Positions 42,203 through 50,711 of a stretch of DNA of 64,000 bases are shown here, in pieces. The notes beneath the pieces were generated by a model that made no database searches, was not told where the DNA came from, and saw only the letters and a program-made list of their open reading frames with translations. Position 1 is the stretch's first letter. Every line of letters begins with the position of its first letter. This DNA is from Chryseobacterium sp. ISL-80 (GTDB lineage Bacteria; Bacillota; Bacilli; Bacillales; Cytobacillaceae). Where the stretch lies: positions 161,614 to 225,613 of the forward strand of contig JAGGQZ010000017.1 in NCBI GenBank assembly GCA_018613055.1, given 5' to 3'. Made by a program: the position numbers and the translations under genes.

Positions 42203-43202
42203 GCTCTCCCCCCTGTTCCTGCTTGTTGTACAGTTCCTCAACGATCGTCTCAATCTTCGGGTCTGCAATATTCAAATCGCCAATTTCATACATGCCCATC
42301 ATTTCTGAAATGACGAACGAGCTTTTAACAGTCTCATGGTCAAAAGACAGACTGACCTTCGTTTCTTCTTCGTTCGGTAAAATTTCCACCTGTCCATTGA
42401 GTGGATCTGGCAACACAAATTTTTCCTTGTCAGCCAGTTCAAAGTGGATCACACGTTTTTGCCCAAATTGCTTTTTGATTTGCTCCAGCCCGCCATCGTA
42501 CAAAATCGTACCGCCATCAATAATGATGATCCGGTCGCAAATTTCCTCAATGTCCTGCATGTCATGTGTAGTCAGCAGCACTGTTGTGCCCCAGCGCTGA
42601 TTCATTTCTTTTATAAACTTTCTGATTTTCACTTTTACCGCAATATCAAGACCGATCGTTGGCTCATCCAGGTAAACAACTTTAGGTCTATGAAGAAAGG
42701 CCGCAGCCAATTCACAGCGCATTTTTTGTCCGAGGGAAAGCTGTCTGACCGGAATGCTGAGCAATGGTTCCAGGTTCAGTACCTCAGTAAACATTGCGAT
42801 TGTTTCTTGATATTCCTGCTCCGGAATCTCATAAATATGTTTTAACAGATTATAGGATTCACGAACCGGAATATCCCAGAACAGCTGAGTCCGCTGCCCG
42901 AAGACCGCCCCGATATTCACGGCATTCTTCTGACGGTTTTCATATGGCACCAGCCCATTCACCGTCACCTTACCAGAAGTCGGTGTCAGGATTCCCGTCA
43001 GCATCTTAATTGTCGTCGACTTACCCGCACCATTCGCACCAATATAGCCAACCGTCTCCCCCTGTACAATCGTAAAATTAATCCCCTTCACCGCATGCTT
43101 AGTTTCATACTTGCGGTTAAAAAGCGATTTGACCGCACCCTTAAGACCCTGGTCACGCTTCACCAATTTATATTCCTTTTTCAAATTTTCAACAGTAATC
43201 AC
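42177..43202 (-). CDS. ABC-2 exporter ATP-binding protein
   Basis: About 341 residues. Walker A GYIGANGAGKSTTIKML, signature QLSLGQKMRCELAAAFLHRP, Walker B VVYLDEPTIGLD, H-loop LLTTHDMQDIEEICD, and a C-terminal extension (about 240-341). The start is taken as GTG 43202 (VITVENLKKEYKL), nine bases after GGAG; the ORF is open further upstream. The gene follows a small ORF and a strong terminator, so it may be controlled by readthrough. Confidence 0.88.
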   Translation of the reverse strand: MITVENLKKEYKLVKRDQGLKGAVKSLFNRKYETKHAVKGINFTIVQGETVGYIGANGAGKSTTIKMLTGILTPTSGKVTVNGLVPYENRQKNAVNIGAVFGQRTQLFWDIPVRESYNLLKHIYEIPEQEYQETIAMFTEVLNLEPLLSIPVRQLSLGQKMRCELAAAFLHRPKVVYLDEPTIGLDIAVKVKIRKFIKEMNQRWGTTVLLTTHDMQDIEEICDRIIIIDGGTILYDGGLEQIKKQFGQKRVIHFELADKEKFVLPDPLNGQVEILPNEEETKVSLSFDHETVKSSFVISEMMGMYEIGDLNIADPKIETIVEELYNKQEQGGEHEKVLANS

Positions 43203-43241
43203 AATATCACTCTCCAAGAACATACATTCGATTTTTAGGCA

Positions 43242-43275
43242 CAAAAAAACCACAGACATCCCAGTCTATGGTTTA
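43242..43275 (-). terminator. Terminator between the CLYC peptide and the ABC-2 operon
   Basis: AAACCATAGAC/GTCTGTGGTTT stem and a T7 run on the minus strand, 34 bp after the peptide stop and about 40 bp before the ATPase start. Confidence 0.88.
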
Positions 43276-43307
43276 GCAGTTATTTTACATGACAAAAATA
43301 AGCGCTA

Positions 43308-43379
43308 CTACACACAATACAGGCAGGCCGAAGGTAAAACATATGAAATTGTCTTAGTTGCTTGGTTTAAATCAATCAT
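43308..43379 (-). CDS. 23-residue CLYC peptide upstream of the ABC-2 exporter
   Basis: ATG-initiated 23-codon ORF with a near-perfect site (AAGGAGG, eight bases before ATG). It begins MIDLNQATKTI and ends LPSACLYCV, followed by two TAG codons. It has its own consensus-like promoter and is followed by a strong terminator and then the exporter genes. It could be a leader peptide controlling readthrough into the exporter, or a small secreted or signalling peptide. No family was recognised. The CxxC ending recalls the CWWC peptide at 37243, but the rest is different. Confidence 0.62.
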   Translation of the reverse strand: MIDLNQATKTISYVLPSACLYCV

Positions 43380-43410
43380 TTCGACTGCCTCCTTAAGTTA
43401 ATACTTTCAT

Positions 43411-43439
43411 ATTGTACCTGTAAAAGAAAAAATTGGCAA
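43411..43439 (-). promoter_or_regulatory. Sigma-A promoter of the CLYC peptide gene
   Basis: On the minus strand TTGCCA (43439-43434), 17-bp spacer, TACAAT (43416-43411), 32 bp upstream of the ATG. Confidence 0.75.
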
Positions 43440-43476
43440 TATTTTTATAAAAAAATAAATAGTGCCTGAGTTTTTC

Positions 43477-45012
43477 TCAGGCACCAGTAACTAATCTGTT
43501 ATTAAACTTTAAATAAGTAATTAATTCTTCCATGGTTTCAAAATGTCCCTGTGTACCGAACTCATGGAATATATTCATCTTCCGCAGGATTCCGCCAAGA
43601 TCAAGATCGTTGCCGACGAGATATAGTGTTTGGCCGCGTTCTTTGAGCTGGTCCTTAAGCTGAAGAAGAAGCAAAGCTCCAGAAGCATCCACTATGGTGA
43701 CTTTTTCGATATCAATTACAATTCCCTGGCTGTTATCCGAACTAATTGTTTTGGTAATCAGTTCTGTCGCGCCAAAATACAGCGGTCCTTCCAGCGTGTA
43801 AATCTTTAAACCTTGTTGCGTTTTATTGTTTATTTTGAAGCCTTCATCGCTCATCCGCTTCATGAAAATCAGTGCACTCATCACAATCCCAACACCAACC
43901 GCTACCATCAGGTCAATGACTACTGTTAAGATCATCGTCACCAGCATGACGGCTGCGTCAGTGCGAGGCTCATCCTTGAGGATTTTCAAGCTGTCATAAT
44001 CGAACATTGTAATACCAGTCATGATTAAAATCCCCGCTAGTACTGCCAGTGGAATTTCTTCCGCCAGCGGTCCGAATACTAGCATGAACAGCAGCAAGGC
44101 TACACTGTGAACCATCGCTGACAAAGCGGTTTGGCCTCCGCTGCGTAAATTGACTACAGAACGAACTGTGGCTCCAGCACCAGGCATCGCACCAAACAAA
44201 CCAGCAAGCGTGTTGCCGATCCCCTGGCCAATTAACTCTTTATTGCTTTTGTGCTTCGTACCTGTCATATTGTCCATGACGACAGACGTAAGCAAAGAGT
44301 CTATCGATCCAAGAACTGCGATACTTAATGCCGCCGGAATCAACTGAATGATCGTTCCTAAGTCTGCAATTGGCAGATGGAACTGAGGCAGCCCTTTTGG
44401 AATTTCCCCAATCCTATCTACACTATCAAAGAATATGAAATCATTGATAAATGGCAGGGTAAAATGTACGGCAGGAACCACTTTTTCCAGAAGTATTACC
44501 GCCACTGTTCCTAAAATCAACGCCATCAGACTTGGTGGAATAATCTTAATCCATTTCATCGCAAACAGCATAAAGACAATCGTCAACAGCACAACCAAAA
44601 AGCTGCCCGTCACATACTGCAGCTGCCCCATGATAATAATGATGGCAATCCCATTCATAAAACCGCTAACTACCGGTAATGGGATGAACTTCAAATAATT
44701 CCCGGCCTTCAGCAACCCAAAGACAATTTGAAACAGCCCACCCATGAATGCGGCAATGAACGCATACTCCAGACCCTGAGTCGCCACAATCCCTGTAAAA
44801 ATAATCGTAATCGGCCCAGTCGGACCTGTGACCTGGCTCTTCGTCCCGCCAAATAAAGCCGCAAAGAAACCAGTGATGATAGCACCATACAAACCAATGA
44901 TGGCACCATCAGAATTCCCCGTCGCTTGCATCCCAAAAGCCAATGCCAGCGGCAGCGCAACAACCGAAACCGTAATCCCGGCCAAAAGCTCACGCTTGAG
45001 CGTCTGAAACAT
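43477..45012 (-). CDS. SulP family anion transporter
   Basis: 511 residues. About 11-14 transmembrane segments with SulP landmarks (LLAGITVSVVALPLALAFGM, TGPTGPITIIFTGI, AGLFGAMPGAGATVRSVVNL) and a C-terminal cytosolic STAS domain (GIVIDIEKVTIVDASGALLL). The family includes sulfate and bicarbonate transporters; the substrate is not evident. Monocistronic. No carbonic anhydrase gene adjoins it. Confidence 0.9.
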   Translation of the reverse strand: MFQTLKRELLAGITVSVVALPLALAFGMQATGNSDGAIIGLYGAIITGFFAALFGGTKSQVTGPTGPITIIFTGIVATQGLEYAFIAAFMGGLFQIVFGLLKAGNYLKFIPLPVVSGFMNGIAIIIIMGQLQYVTGSFLVVLLTIVFMLFAMKWIKIIPPSLMALILGTVAVILLEKVVPAVHFTLPFINDFIFFDSVDRIGEIPKGLPQFHLPIADLGTIIQLIPAALSIAVLGSIDSLLTSVVMDNMTGTKHKSNKELIGQGIGNTLAGLFGAMPGAGATVRSVVNLRSGGQTALSAMVHSVALLLFMLVFGPLAEEIPLAVLAGILIMTGITMFDYDSLKILKDEPRTDAAVMLVTMILTVVIDLMVAVGVGIVMSALIFMKRMSDEGFKINNKTQQGLKIYTLEGPLYFGATELITKTISSDNSQGIVIDIEKVTIVDASGALLLLQLKDQLKERGQTLYLVGNDLDLGGILRKMNIFHEFGTQGHFETMEELITYLKFNNRLVTGA

Positions 45013-45150
45013 CTACGATACGCCTTCTTTCTTATACATTTATAAGAAAAATTATACGCCTGTTAAAATGGTTATTGAATATGAAAATAGTAAAAATAAA
45101 TGAACATTTCGAGGATATTTGTGAGGAGTTAAAACAAATACTCTGACTGG

Positions 45151-45468
45151 TCAAACAAGATGGACCAGCCAGAAGCTATGCAAGCCAATGACGGCTGTGT
45201 AGCTAGCAGCCGCAAACATTGTAAGACCTTTTACAAGCTTTGATTTTGGTACTTTTTTATACAGTATAAGCAATACTAAAGCCACAGAAAGAAGAGCTTT
45301 TAACGCAATGAATAGTCCGATGTCAATCGAATAGATCCTCTCCATCAATGGATTGGCTTCAGTTATTAGTGAGCTTTCAACCCCGGCAACTGTCAAGGCT
45401 GTATCAACAAGGTTAAGAAGGGAAAGATAATAGAATAACAGGACCAAGTAATTCACCTTCCTTTTCAT
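45151..45468 (-). CDS. DUF5658-like small membrane protein
   Basis: About 105 residues with four hydrophobic segments and a central EANPLMERIYSIDIGLFIAL motif typical of DUF5658. Start chosen at ATG 45468 behind AAGGGA. Last gene of the RiPP-like operon, 32 bp after the nucleotidyltransferase. A weak CTGGTC/GACCAG hairpin overlaps its stop codon. Role unknown. Confidence 0.7.
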   Translation of the reverse strand: MKRKVNYLVLLFYYLSLLNLVDTALTVAGVESSLITEANPLMERIYSIDIGLFIALKALLSVALVLLILYKKVPKSKLVKGLTMFAAASYTAVIGLHSFWLVHLV

Positions 45469-45500
45469 ACTATTATTCCCTTGCACCACCGCTCATAACA

Positions 45501-46490
45501 CTATTTCTTGGCAGGAAGGATCGTAGCAATTATTTCCCTAATCGTGTGGCTTGGGGTATCATAGCTAAAATATTGATAATCGACATAATCTGTATATTTT
45601 TTGTAAAAGCTGCTGCCATTCTTTTTTTTGCCGAATTCCAAGTACCTTCTGGAAGATTTATATGGAAAAGGCTTGATGTAATCCAGAAAAGGAAACTCTT
45701 GATATACAGAAGAAAGCGTCCGTATAATCCTTTTTCTTGTTTTGTGCTTTTCAGTCATTATTATTAATAGATCAAAATCCAAGTCATCCCTTAAAAAATG
45801 AATCAGTTGAATGATATCCAAATAATACTTTAGAGAGTCAAGATTGTGGCGCCATCCATGCAGAACAATCATGTAAAATACATGGATACGTGATAACTCT
45901 TTAACCGAAGAATATTGACCTAATGGCTTTGCTGCCTGCCAGAATTCTTCTATATTAAACTGCGCTGTCGACTCCTTCAACAGATCCCAATGCAGTTCAA
46001 CCACCAAAGGAATTTCTGATCCAGGAAGCTTCTTACTGTAACTGCAATGAAAATGACCAGGAATTCTCTCCTCTTCAACTGTAAAACCTAGTTGGTTTAC
46101 TAATTTCACAGCTGCATCAATATCCTGTACCTTCACAAGTAGGTCTATATCAGATGTCTTCCTTGCACCCAAACTATTGAAATAGGCTTCAGCAAAGCCA
46201 ACACCCTTTTGAGGGATGACTTTCATACTTCGCTCTTCGAATGCATTGAGAAGCTGAGTTGTTTCGTGTTTTACAAATAAATTAATCTGCATGGTTTGAA
46301 AGTATTTCTCTTTTAGGTATTGGCGGAAAAAGTCTGGTACTCGATCGAGCTTTCCTTGTAATTTTAATAATTGATAGAGCTGAGGGGCGATTGAGTCTAT
46401 ATCCTGATTTTTTAAAAGCTGCTCATAATAGACTTCATCACCTGGCAACTCAATTTCATTTATATATAATGCTGATACCAATTGATTCAT
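45501..46490 (-). CDS. Nucleotidyltransferase family protein
   Basis: About 329 residues. The nucleotidyltransferase core is LGARKTSDIDLLVKVQDIDA with the metal-binding DxD, preceded by VIPQKGVGFAEAYF and followed by VVELHWDL; an all-helical C-terminal part follows. This type is often found with PqqD and HPr-kinase-like proteins in lasso peptide (paeninodin-type) clusters, where nucleotidyl transfer to the peptide or a partner has been proposed. ATG 46490 is used; a TTG at 46508 directly abuts the ABC gene's stop. Confidence 0.82.
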   Translation of the reverse strand: MNQLVSALYINEIELPGDEVYYEQLLKNQDIDSIAPQLYQLLKLQGKLDRVPDFFRQYLKEKYFQTMQINLFVKHETTQLLNAFEERSMKVIPQKGVGFAEAYFNSLGARKTSDIDLLVKVQDIDAAVKLVNQLGFTVEEERIPGHFHCSYSKKLPGSEIPLVVELHWDLLKESTAQFNIEEFWQAAKPLGQYSSVKELSRIHVFYMIVLHGWRHNLDSLKYYLDIIQLIHFLRDDLDFDLLIIMTEKHKTRKRIIRTLSSVYQEFPFLDYIKPFPYKSSRRYLEFGKKKNGSSFYKKYTDYVDYQYFSYDTPSHTIREIIATILPAKK

Positions 46491-46508
46491 CACTTTGCAA
46501 AACTCCAA

Positions 46509-48320
46509 TCACTTAGATACCAAGTATAGATGTTCAGAACTTTTAGGCTTCAGCACAGATGAATTCAACTTCCTGTAAAGTCCATTTTCTACAATTAACT
46601 CCTCATGAGTTCCCGTTTGTACTACTTCCCCTTCATCCAGCACAATAATTTGGTCAGCATTCTGGATTGTGGATAACCTGTGGGCAATCACAATGGTCGT
46701 CTTTCCTCTCATTAAATGTTCAAGTGCTTGTTTGACCGTTGATTCAGTATTGCTATCCAAAGCAGAGGTCGCTTCATCGAGGAGCAGGATTGGTGCATCT
46801 TTCAAAATGGCCCTTGCAATCGCGATTCGCTGCTTTTGTCCACCAGACAGCTTTATCCCCCGTTCACCAATCTCCGAATCATATCCTTGTGGGAGTCCCA
46901 TGATAAAGTCATGGATGCAGGCCTGTTTTGCAGCCTCCATCATTTCCACCTCTGAAATTCCTTCTCTAGCTAACGAAAGGTTATCACGAATGGTCCCAGC
47001 AAATAGAAATGTCTCCTGCGGCACATGGGCAATGGCGCTTCTTAACTCCGAAATTGTCATTTCTTCAGTCGGAATTCCATCAATCAAAATTTGTCCTGAT
47101 TGCGGTTGATAAAAACCTTGAAGCAGATTGAACAACGTCGTTTTCCCCGCTCCACTTGGACCTACTAGAGCGACCATTTTTCCTGGTGGAATTTGCAGAC
47201 TCAAGTTTGAAAAGATCATTTTATTTTCATCGTAACTGAATGAAATATCCTTAAACTCTATTGATTTCATGTTGGATTTTGCAGGCAAGTAAGCTGGTAA
47301 TTCTAAAGAAGCGACAGGTTTTTCGACCAATTCAATGATTCTCTCAATAGCTGTGATCGATCTCTGGAAACCAGCCCATTGTCCAGCCAGGCCAGTCAGC
47401 GGATAAACAAGATAGCCAACGAGATTGGTAAAAGTCAATAAAGAGCCTATCGACATCTCTTTTTGGTAGACAAAATAAGCACCCAGTGACAGACATGTCA
47501 AGAATACCATTGAACTGATTAGATAACCGCCTGAATAATACCAGCCCTGCAGCTTCGCGTTTTCAAGCTCTAATTTAAAATAATCATCATTTTCCCGAGT
47601 AAACTTTTCAAAGACTTTCTTTTCAAGCGTAAAAGAGCGTATGACTTGGAAACCCTGGAAAGTTTCACTTAAAGTATTGTTGATTTGAGCAATCAAACTA
47701 TGAAGCTTGCGCCCATTCCGTTTTAGCAGCAAGCCAAATCCCGCGCCCGCCACAATCGCTATTGGAGCAATCAGAATGCTAATCATGGACAAAGCCCAGT
47801 TTATTTGGAAGAGATAAATGAGGACGGCAATATAGGTGAGCGGCAGGCGGATTAAATTAATCAAACTGCTGCCAGTAACACCATCAATGCTATGAATATC
47901 ATTGGTAAAATAAGAAAGAAGATCGCCGGAACGAAGGTTAGAGGCAACACCTGCAGGCAGGCTGAGAATATGCTTGAATAAATATTCTTTCAAATCCTTT
48001 TTCAAGCCGTTTGAAGCAATCGTTTCAAAATAAATATCACAGAAATTCGAAATGATATTTAGAACAGTAAGCCCAACCCCAATCGGAATCAGTCTTTTTA
48101 ATTCCTCAAAATCACTGCGGATCGCCGCATCGGTAATACTCCCGAAAAACCAGGCAAAAGCAATCGTAAAAAAGATATCAAATCCTAATAAAAAAAGGAG
48201 TGCCGAATAAGCCTTCCAATGCCTAAGAAAAAAAGGCTTCAACATCGAAAAGGTTTTTCGGATATCCTTCATTGAAAAGTATTGACTCGCAATCGTTATA
48301 AACTGTTTAACTTTCGCCAT
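46509..48320 (-). CDS. ABC exporter (fused permease and ATPase)
   Basis: About 603 residues. Six-helix type IV exporter domain (about 35-325) and ATPase with Walker A LVGPSGAGKTTLFNLLQ, signature IKLSGGQKQRIAIARAIL, Walker B ILLLDEATSALD. No N-terminal C39 peptidase domain. Start ATG 48320 behind GGAG. It overlaps the S26 peptidase gene by 25 bp. In this operon it is the probable exporter of the processed peptide. Confidence 0.9.
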   Translation of the reverse strand: MAKVKQFITIASQYFSMKDIRKTFSMLKPFFLRHWKAYSALLFLLGFDIFFTIAFAWFFGSITDAAIRSDFEELKRLIPIGVGLTVLNIISNFCDIYFETIASNGLKKDLKEYLFKHILSLPAGVASNLRSGDLLSYFTNDIHSIDGVTGSSLINLIRLPLTYIAVLIYLFQINWALSMISILIAPIAIVAGAGFGLLLKRNGRKLHSLIAQINNTLSETFQGFQVIRSFTLEKKVFEKFTRENDDYFKLELENAKLQGWYYSGGYLISSMVFLTCLSLGAYFVYQKEMSIGSLLTFTNLVGYLVYPLTGLAGQWAGFQRSITAIERIIELVEKPVASLELPAYLPAKSNMKSIEFKDISFSYDENKMIFSNLSLQIPPGKMVALVGPSGAGKTTLFNLLQGFYQPQSGQILIDGIPTEEMTISELRSAIAHVPQETFLFAGTIRDNLSLAREGISEVEMMEAAKQACIHDFIMGLPQGYDSEIGERGIKLSGGQKQRIAIARAILKDAPILLLDEATSALDSNTESTVKQALEHLMRGKTTIVIAHRLSTIQNADQIIVLDEGEVVQTGTHEELIVENGLYRKLNSSVLKPKSSEHLYLVSK

Positions 48321-48775
48321 AGCGTACTCCACATTTCTGCATAATGAGATTTCCAGTTAAGATATTTCCTCAGGATTCCTGACAAAAAAGGCAAGGACAT
48401 GATCAAATTTCCCCATAGTTTTACTGAGGAATATTGCATAGAGACATCGTATCTTTGCTTTTTAATAGTAGTAAGTTTACCGATGATTTGTTCAGGTGTG
48501 GCAGGCAAGTCAGATCCCAGATTAGTATCCCCTTTGAAAAGGTATTTGTTTGCTTCCTTGCTGATTAACCGATGGGCTATCAATTGCCCCTGATCCGTGT
48601 GGAATAAAATAATGTCTCCCTTCACCAAAGAGCCAGGACTGCATGGATTGAATCTGCATACATCCCCTCTCTGGATCAACGGAAACATGCTGTTACCATC
48701 AGCAGGCAATTCAAGAAAACCATCTTTCTCAATTGCAACTTTTAAAAAAAGAATCGTTTCTTGATCAAATAGCAT
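48296..48775 (-). CDS. S26/S24-type signal peptidase-like protein
   Basis: 159 residues. Catalytic Ser in PADGNSMFPLIQRGDVC and the second box QLIAHRLISKEANKYLFKGD, where His stands in place of the bacterial Lys, as in SipW/ER-type signal peptidases. A C-terminal hydrophobic stretch (WGNLIMSLPFLSGILRKYL) could be a membrane anchor; the N-terminus has none. It overlaps the PqqD gene by 11 bp. In this operon it is a candidate for leader removal, a job done by B2 proteins in true lasso clusters. Confidence 0.82.
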   Translation of the reverse strand: MLFDQETILFLKVAIEKDGFLELPADGNSMFPLIQRGDVCRFNPCSPGSLVKGDIILFHTDQGQLIAHRLISKEANKYLFKGDTNLGSDLPATPEQIIGKLTTIKKQRYDVSMQYSSVKLWGNLIMSLPFLSGILRKYLNWKSHYAEMWSTLWRKLNSL

Positions 48776-49025
48776 GGCGAATCAGCCCGCACTTTTCTAA
48801 GTCGGTTAAAAATTTAACAACCGAATCTTTTTCGCATTCTGCACCGTATTCCTGATCAATAGCAGTTTGCAGACTATCCACCGTCTGAGCCTCACAAAGC
48901 TTCGACCAACAGAAGCCTCCAAGATCATTCACCCTAGTGACCGTATATTGATCAGTATCAAGAATGATCCACTCATCCTCAATCTGGGTCGCCTCAAAAC
49001 TATTTTTTTGAATAAATTGAACCAT
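48765..49025 (-). CDS. PqqD family RiPP recognition protein
   Basis: 86 residues from ATG 49025, overlapping the stop of the kinase gene (TAATG). It has the PqqD pattern: WIILDTDQYTVTRVNDLGGF, TVDSLQTAIDQEYGA and KFLTDLEKCGLIRHA. Stand-alone PqqD proteins (B1 in lasso clusters) bind precursor leader peptides and present them to modifying enzymes. Confidence 0.87.
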   Translation of the reverse strand: MVQFIQKNSFEATQIEDEWIILDTDQYTVTRVNDLGGFCWSKLCEAQTVDSLQTAIDQEYGAECEKDSVVKFLTDLEKCGLIRHAI

Positions 49026-49804
49026 TATGAAATCAGCTCCCAAAATGTAGGATCTTTACGAAAATACAGTTCATAAACCGGAACCTTTTCTACCAATGTA
49101 CGCAATAGACCCATAATACGCTGCGTCTCCGCGGTATCATGGCTCCAGTAAAAGACCTTATCCATCAGGGATAATAGCGCCTCAGGTTTCCGTATCATTT
49201 CTATTCTGTTACTCTCCGCCTGGTGCAGGAGCTGGATTCCAGCTAAAGATCTTGGCTGTTGATAACCGGTGGATTGTAATTCACTTCGGAAAGGCGAATC
49301 AAATACAGTGATGCCATTCTCTGAGATTTTAACAATTGTGGCTTCGTCAGATAAAAGAGCACGTGGTTCCGATAGCCTTGCAGCAGTCGATTTCCCCGCT
49401 CCCGAATGACCAGCAAAGATATGCGCCCTGCCATCCTCGATTGCGCAGGATGAATGAATTAATAAACCCCAGTTGTGGTAGACGATGTAGGAGCTGTAGA
49501 GATTCATTAGAGCGTGCTTTAAGGCTAGCTCGTCGTGGACGTGGATGGTAGCTGAAGTATAGTCTGGGGTGGAATCGATTAGGTAGTCAGATCTTTGGAA
49601 GTAAATTTTGTCTGCGTCCTTTTTAATAGAGACAAGATAATCGACAAATGGCCTACCATAACCAAATTTGATTTCTATTTTAATACCAGGTATTTGATTT
49701 GTACTTTTAATACTTTTAAAAAGCTTGTTAATTTTTGCATACATAGAACTAGAAACTGAAATTTCAATTGTATGTTCTCCTATCACACATAAATAACTCT
49801 TCAT
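49025..49804 (-). CDS. HPr-kinase-like peptide kinase
   Basis: 259 residues from ATG 49804 (MKSYLCVIGEHTIEISVSSS), six bases after GGAG; the open frame continues upstream only through the precursor gene in another frame. P-loop HIFAGHSGAGKSTAARLSEP, with SDEATIVKISENGITVFDSP downstream, fits HprK C-terminal-type kinases. Homologues in paeninodin-type lasso clusters phosphorylate the C-terminal Ser of the precursor. It sits 43 bp after the precursor gene. Confidence 0.83.
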   Translation of the reverse strand: MKSYLCVIGEHTIEISVSSSMYAKINKLFKSIKSTNQIPGIKIEIKFGYGRPFVDYLVSIKKDADKIYFQRSDYLIDSTPDYTSATIHVHDELALKHALMNLYSSYIVYHNWGLLIHSSCAIEDGRAHIFAGHSGAGKSTAARLSEPRALLSDEATIVKISENGITVFDSPFRSELQSTGYQQPRSLAGIQLLHQAESNRIEMIRKPEALLSLMDKVFYWSHDTAETQRIMGLLRTLVEKVPVYELYFRKDPTFWELIS

Positions 49805-49847
49805 AACAATCTCCATTTTAATTAGTAGAAAACCTTTGGGGAGGATT

Positions 49848-50030
49848 TTATGGTTTATTTTTATGATCCTTTTTGGGATCAAAAGGGTCATGTTTATATT
49901 TATCTCCATCACTATTTCCGTCATCCCCTGAAACAGGTCCACGTCCTTTATTCCAGCTTTGCGACGTTTCAAATTGAACTGGTTGGTGACTTAATACTAG
50001 GGGGCGGATTTTTACGTTTTTTTTTGACAT
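49848..50030 (-). CDS. 60-residue candidate RiPP precursor with lasso-like leader
   Basis: ATG behind AAAGGAGGG. The N-terminal half resembles a lasso leader: basic start (MSKKNVKIRP), P-x-x-L (PLVL), and a Thr before a possible cleavage point (FETSQSWNKG). The C-terminal half is polar: GRGPVSGDDGNSDGDKYKHD, then Pro/Lys/Asp. First gene of a seven-gene operon with kinase, PqqD, peptidase, exporter and nucleotidyltransferase. No obvious lasso ring acceptor at the usual position, and the cyclase and B2 protease genes are missing, so the mature product is unknown. Confidence 0.7.
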   Translation of the reverse strand: MSKKNVKIRPLVLSHQPVQFETSQSWNKGRGPVSGDDGNSDGDKYKHDPFDPKKDHKNKP

Positions 50031-50123
50031 ATTCTATCCCTCCTTTGTTCATTATATAGAACGACGAATTTAAAAATAAATGAGCTAGAAAACCGCTCAA
50101 TTGCAAAATTACTATTCCTTTGA

Positions 50124-50170
50124 ATTATAAAACAACATTTGTTCTTTTTAAAGAAAATATATTCGACAAA
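50124..50170 (-). promoter_or_regulatory. Promoter region of the RiPP-like operon
   Basis: On the minus strand: TTTGTCGAA (50170-50162, a full Spo0A-box match), then TATAAT (50129-50124) about 95 bp upstream of the precursor ATG. A GTTCTTT motif (50141-50147, plus strand), compatible with the SinR half-site GTTCTYT, lies between. Sequence matches only. Confidence 0.4.
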
Positions 50171-50179
50171 TTCTTTAAT

Positions 50180-50635
50180 TCATTTTAAATTCAAGTAAAA
50201 ACTTCTTAACCAGCGACCTAATTTTGAACCTTCATTATAGAAATAACTTCGGTGCACCACCCACCAAAAAACAACAATTCCAATTATATCTTTCAATAGA
50301 TCTCCTATTGAAAAGGATCGAAACGGTACATACAACTGGTGAAGCTCATCAACCATTCCATACGCTAGAGCGATTAATACCGCAGTAACCTCATGCCAGG
50401 TTCGTAACTTGCCAAAACTAAGGAAGACGACGACTATGCATAAATACAACAAGCCAAATTGAAAAAGGTGAGCAATCTCAAAAGCAGCACCTATAAGCAG
50501 AAAAACAGAGTGGCTTAACGAACTTGAAAAACCAGCTATACTTTCAGGATCAAAATAACTTGATTGAATCCAAATAAAGCTCATATAGCCAATGGTTAAT
50601 AATATAAAAAACAATCTTTTAATAATTAACAGCAT
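50180..50635 (-). CDS. VanZ family membrane protein
   Basis: 151 residues, about four to five transmembrane helices, with the VanZ hallmark MVDELHQLYVPFRSFSIGDL followed by LKDIIGIVVFWWV. VanZ-like proteins confer low-level teicoplanin tolerance in some species, but most chromosomal members have no known role. It lies between the RiPP-like operon and a secreted protein gene, same strand, in the surface-glycan region. Confidence 0.88.
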   Translation of the reverse strand: MLLIIKRLFFILLTIGYMSFIWIQSSYFDPESIAGFSSSLSHSVFLLIGAAFEIAHLFQFGLLYLCIVVVFLSFGKLRTWHEVTAVLIALAYGMVDELHQLYVPFRSFSIGDLLKDIIGIVVFWWVVHRSYFYNEGSKLGRWLRSFYLNLK

Positions 50636-50711
50636 TAGTACCTTCCTTTAAATTAAGTCTTAATAGACCAAACAATGACTTTCAATAATAGCCAGTTAAA
50701 AAATTGCTGCA

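Noticed and set aside
45151-50030. Complete lasso peptide cluster
   Set aside because: No Asn-synthetase-like cyclase or transglutaminase-like B2 protease is present, and the precursor lacks a clear ring-forming residue pattern; described as lasso-like only.
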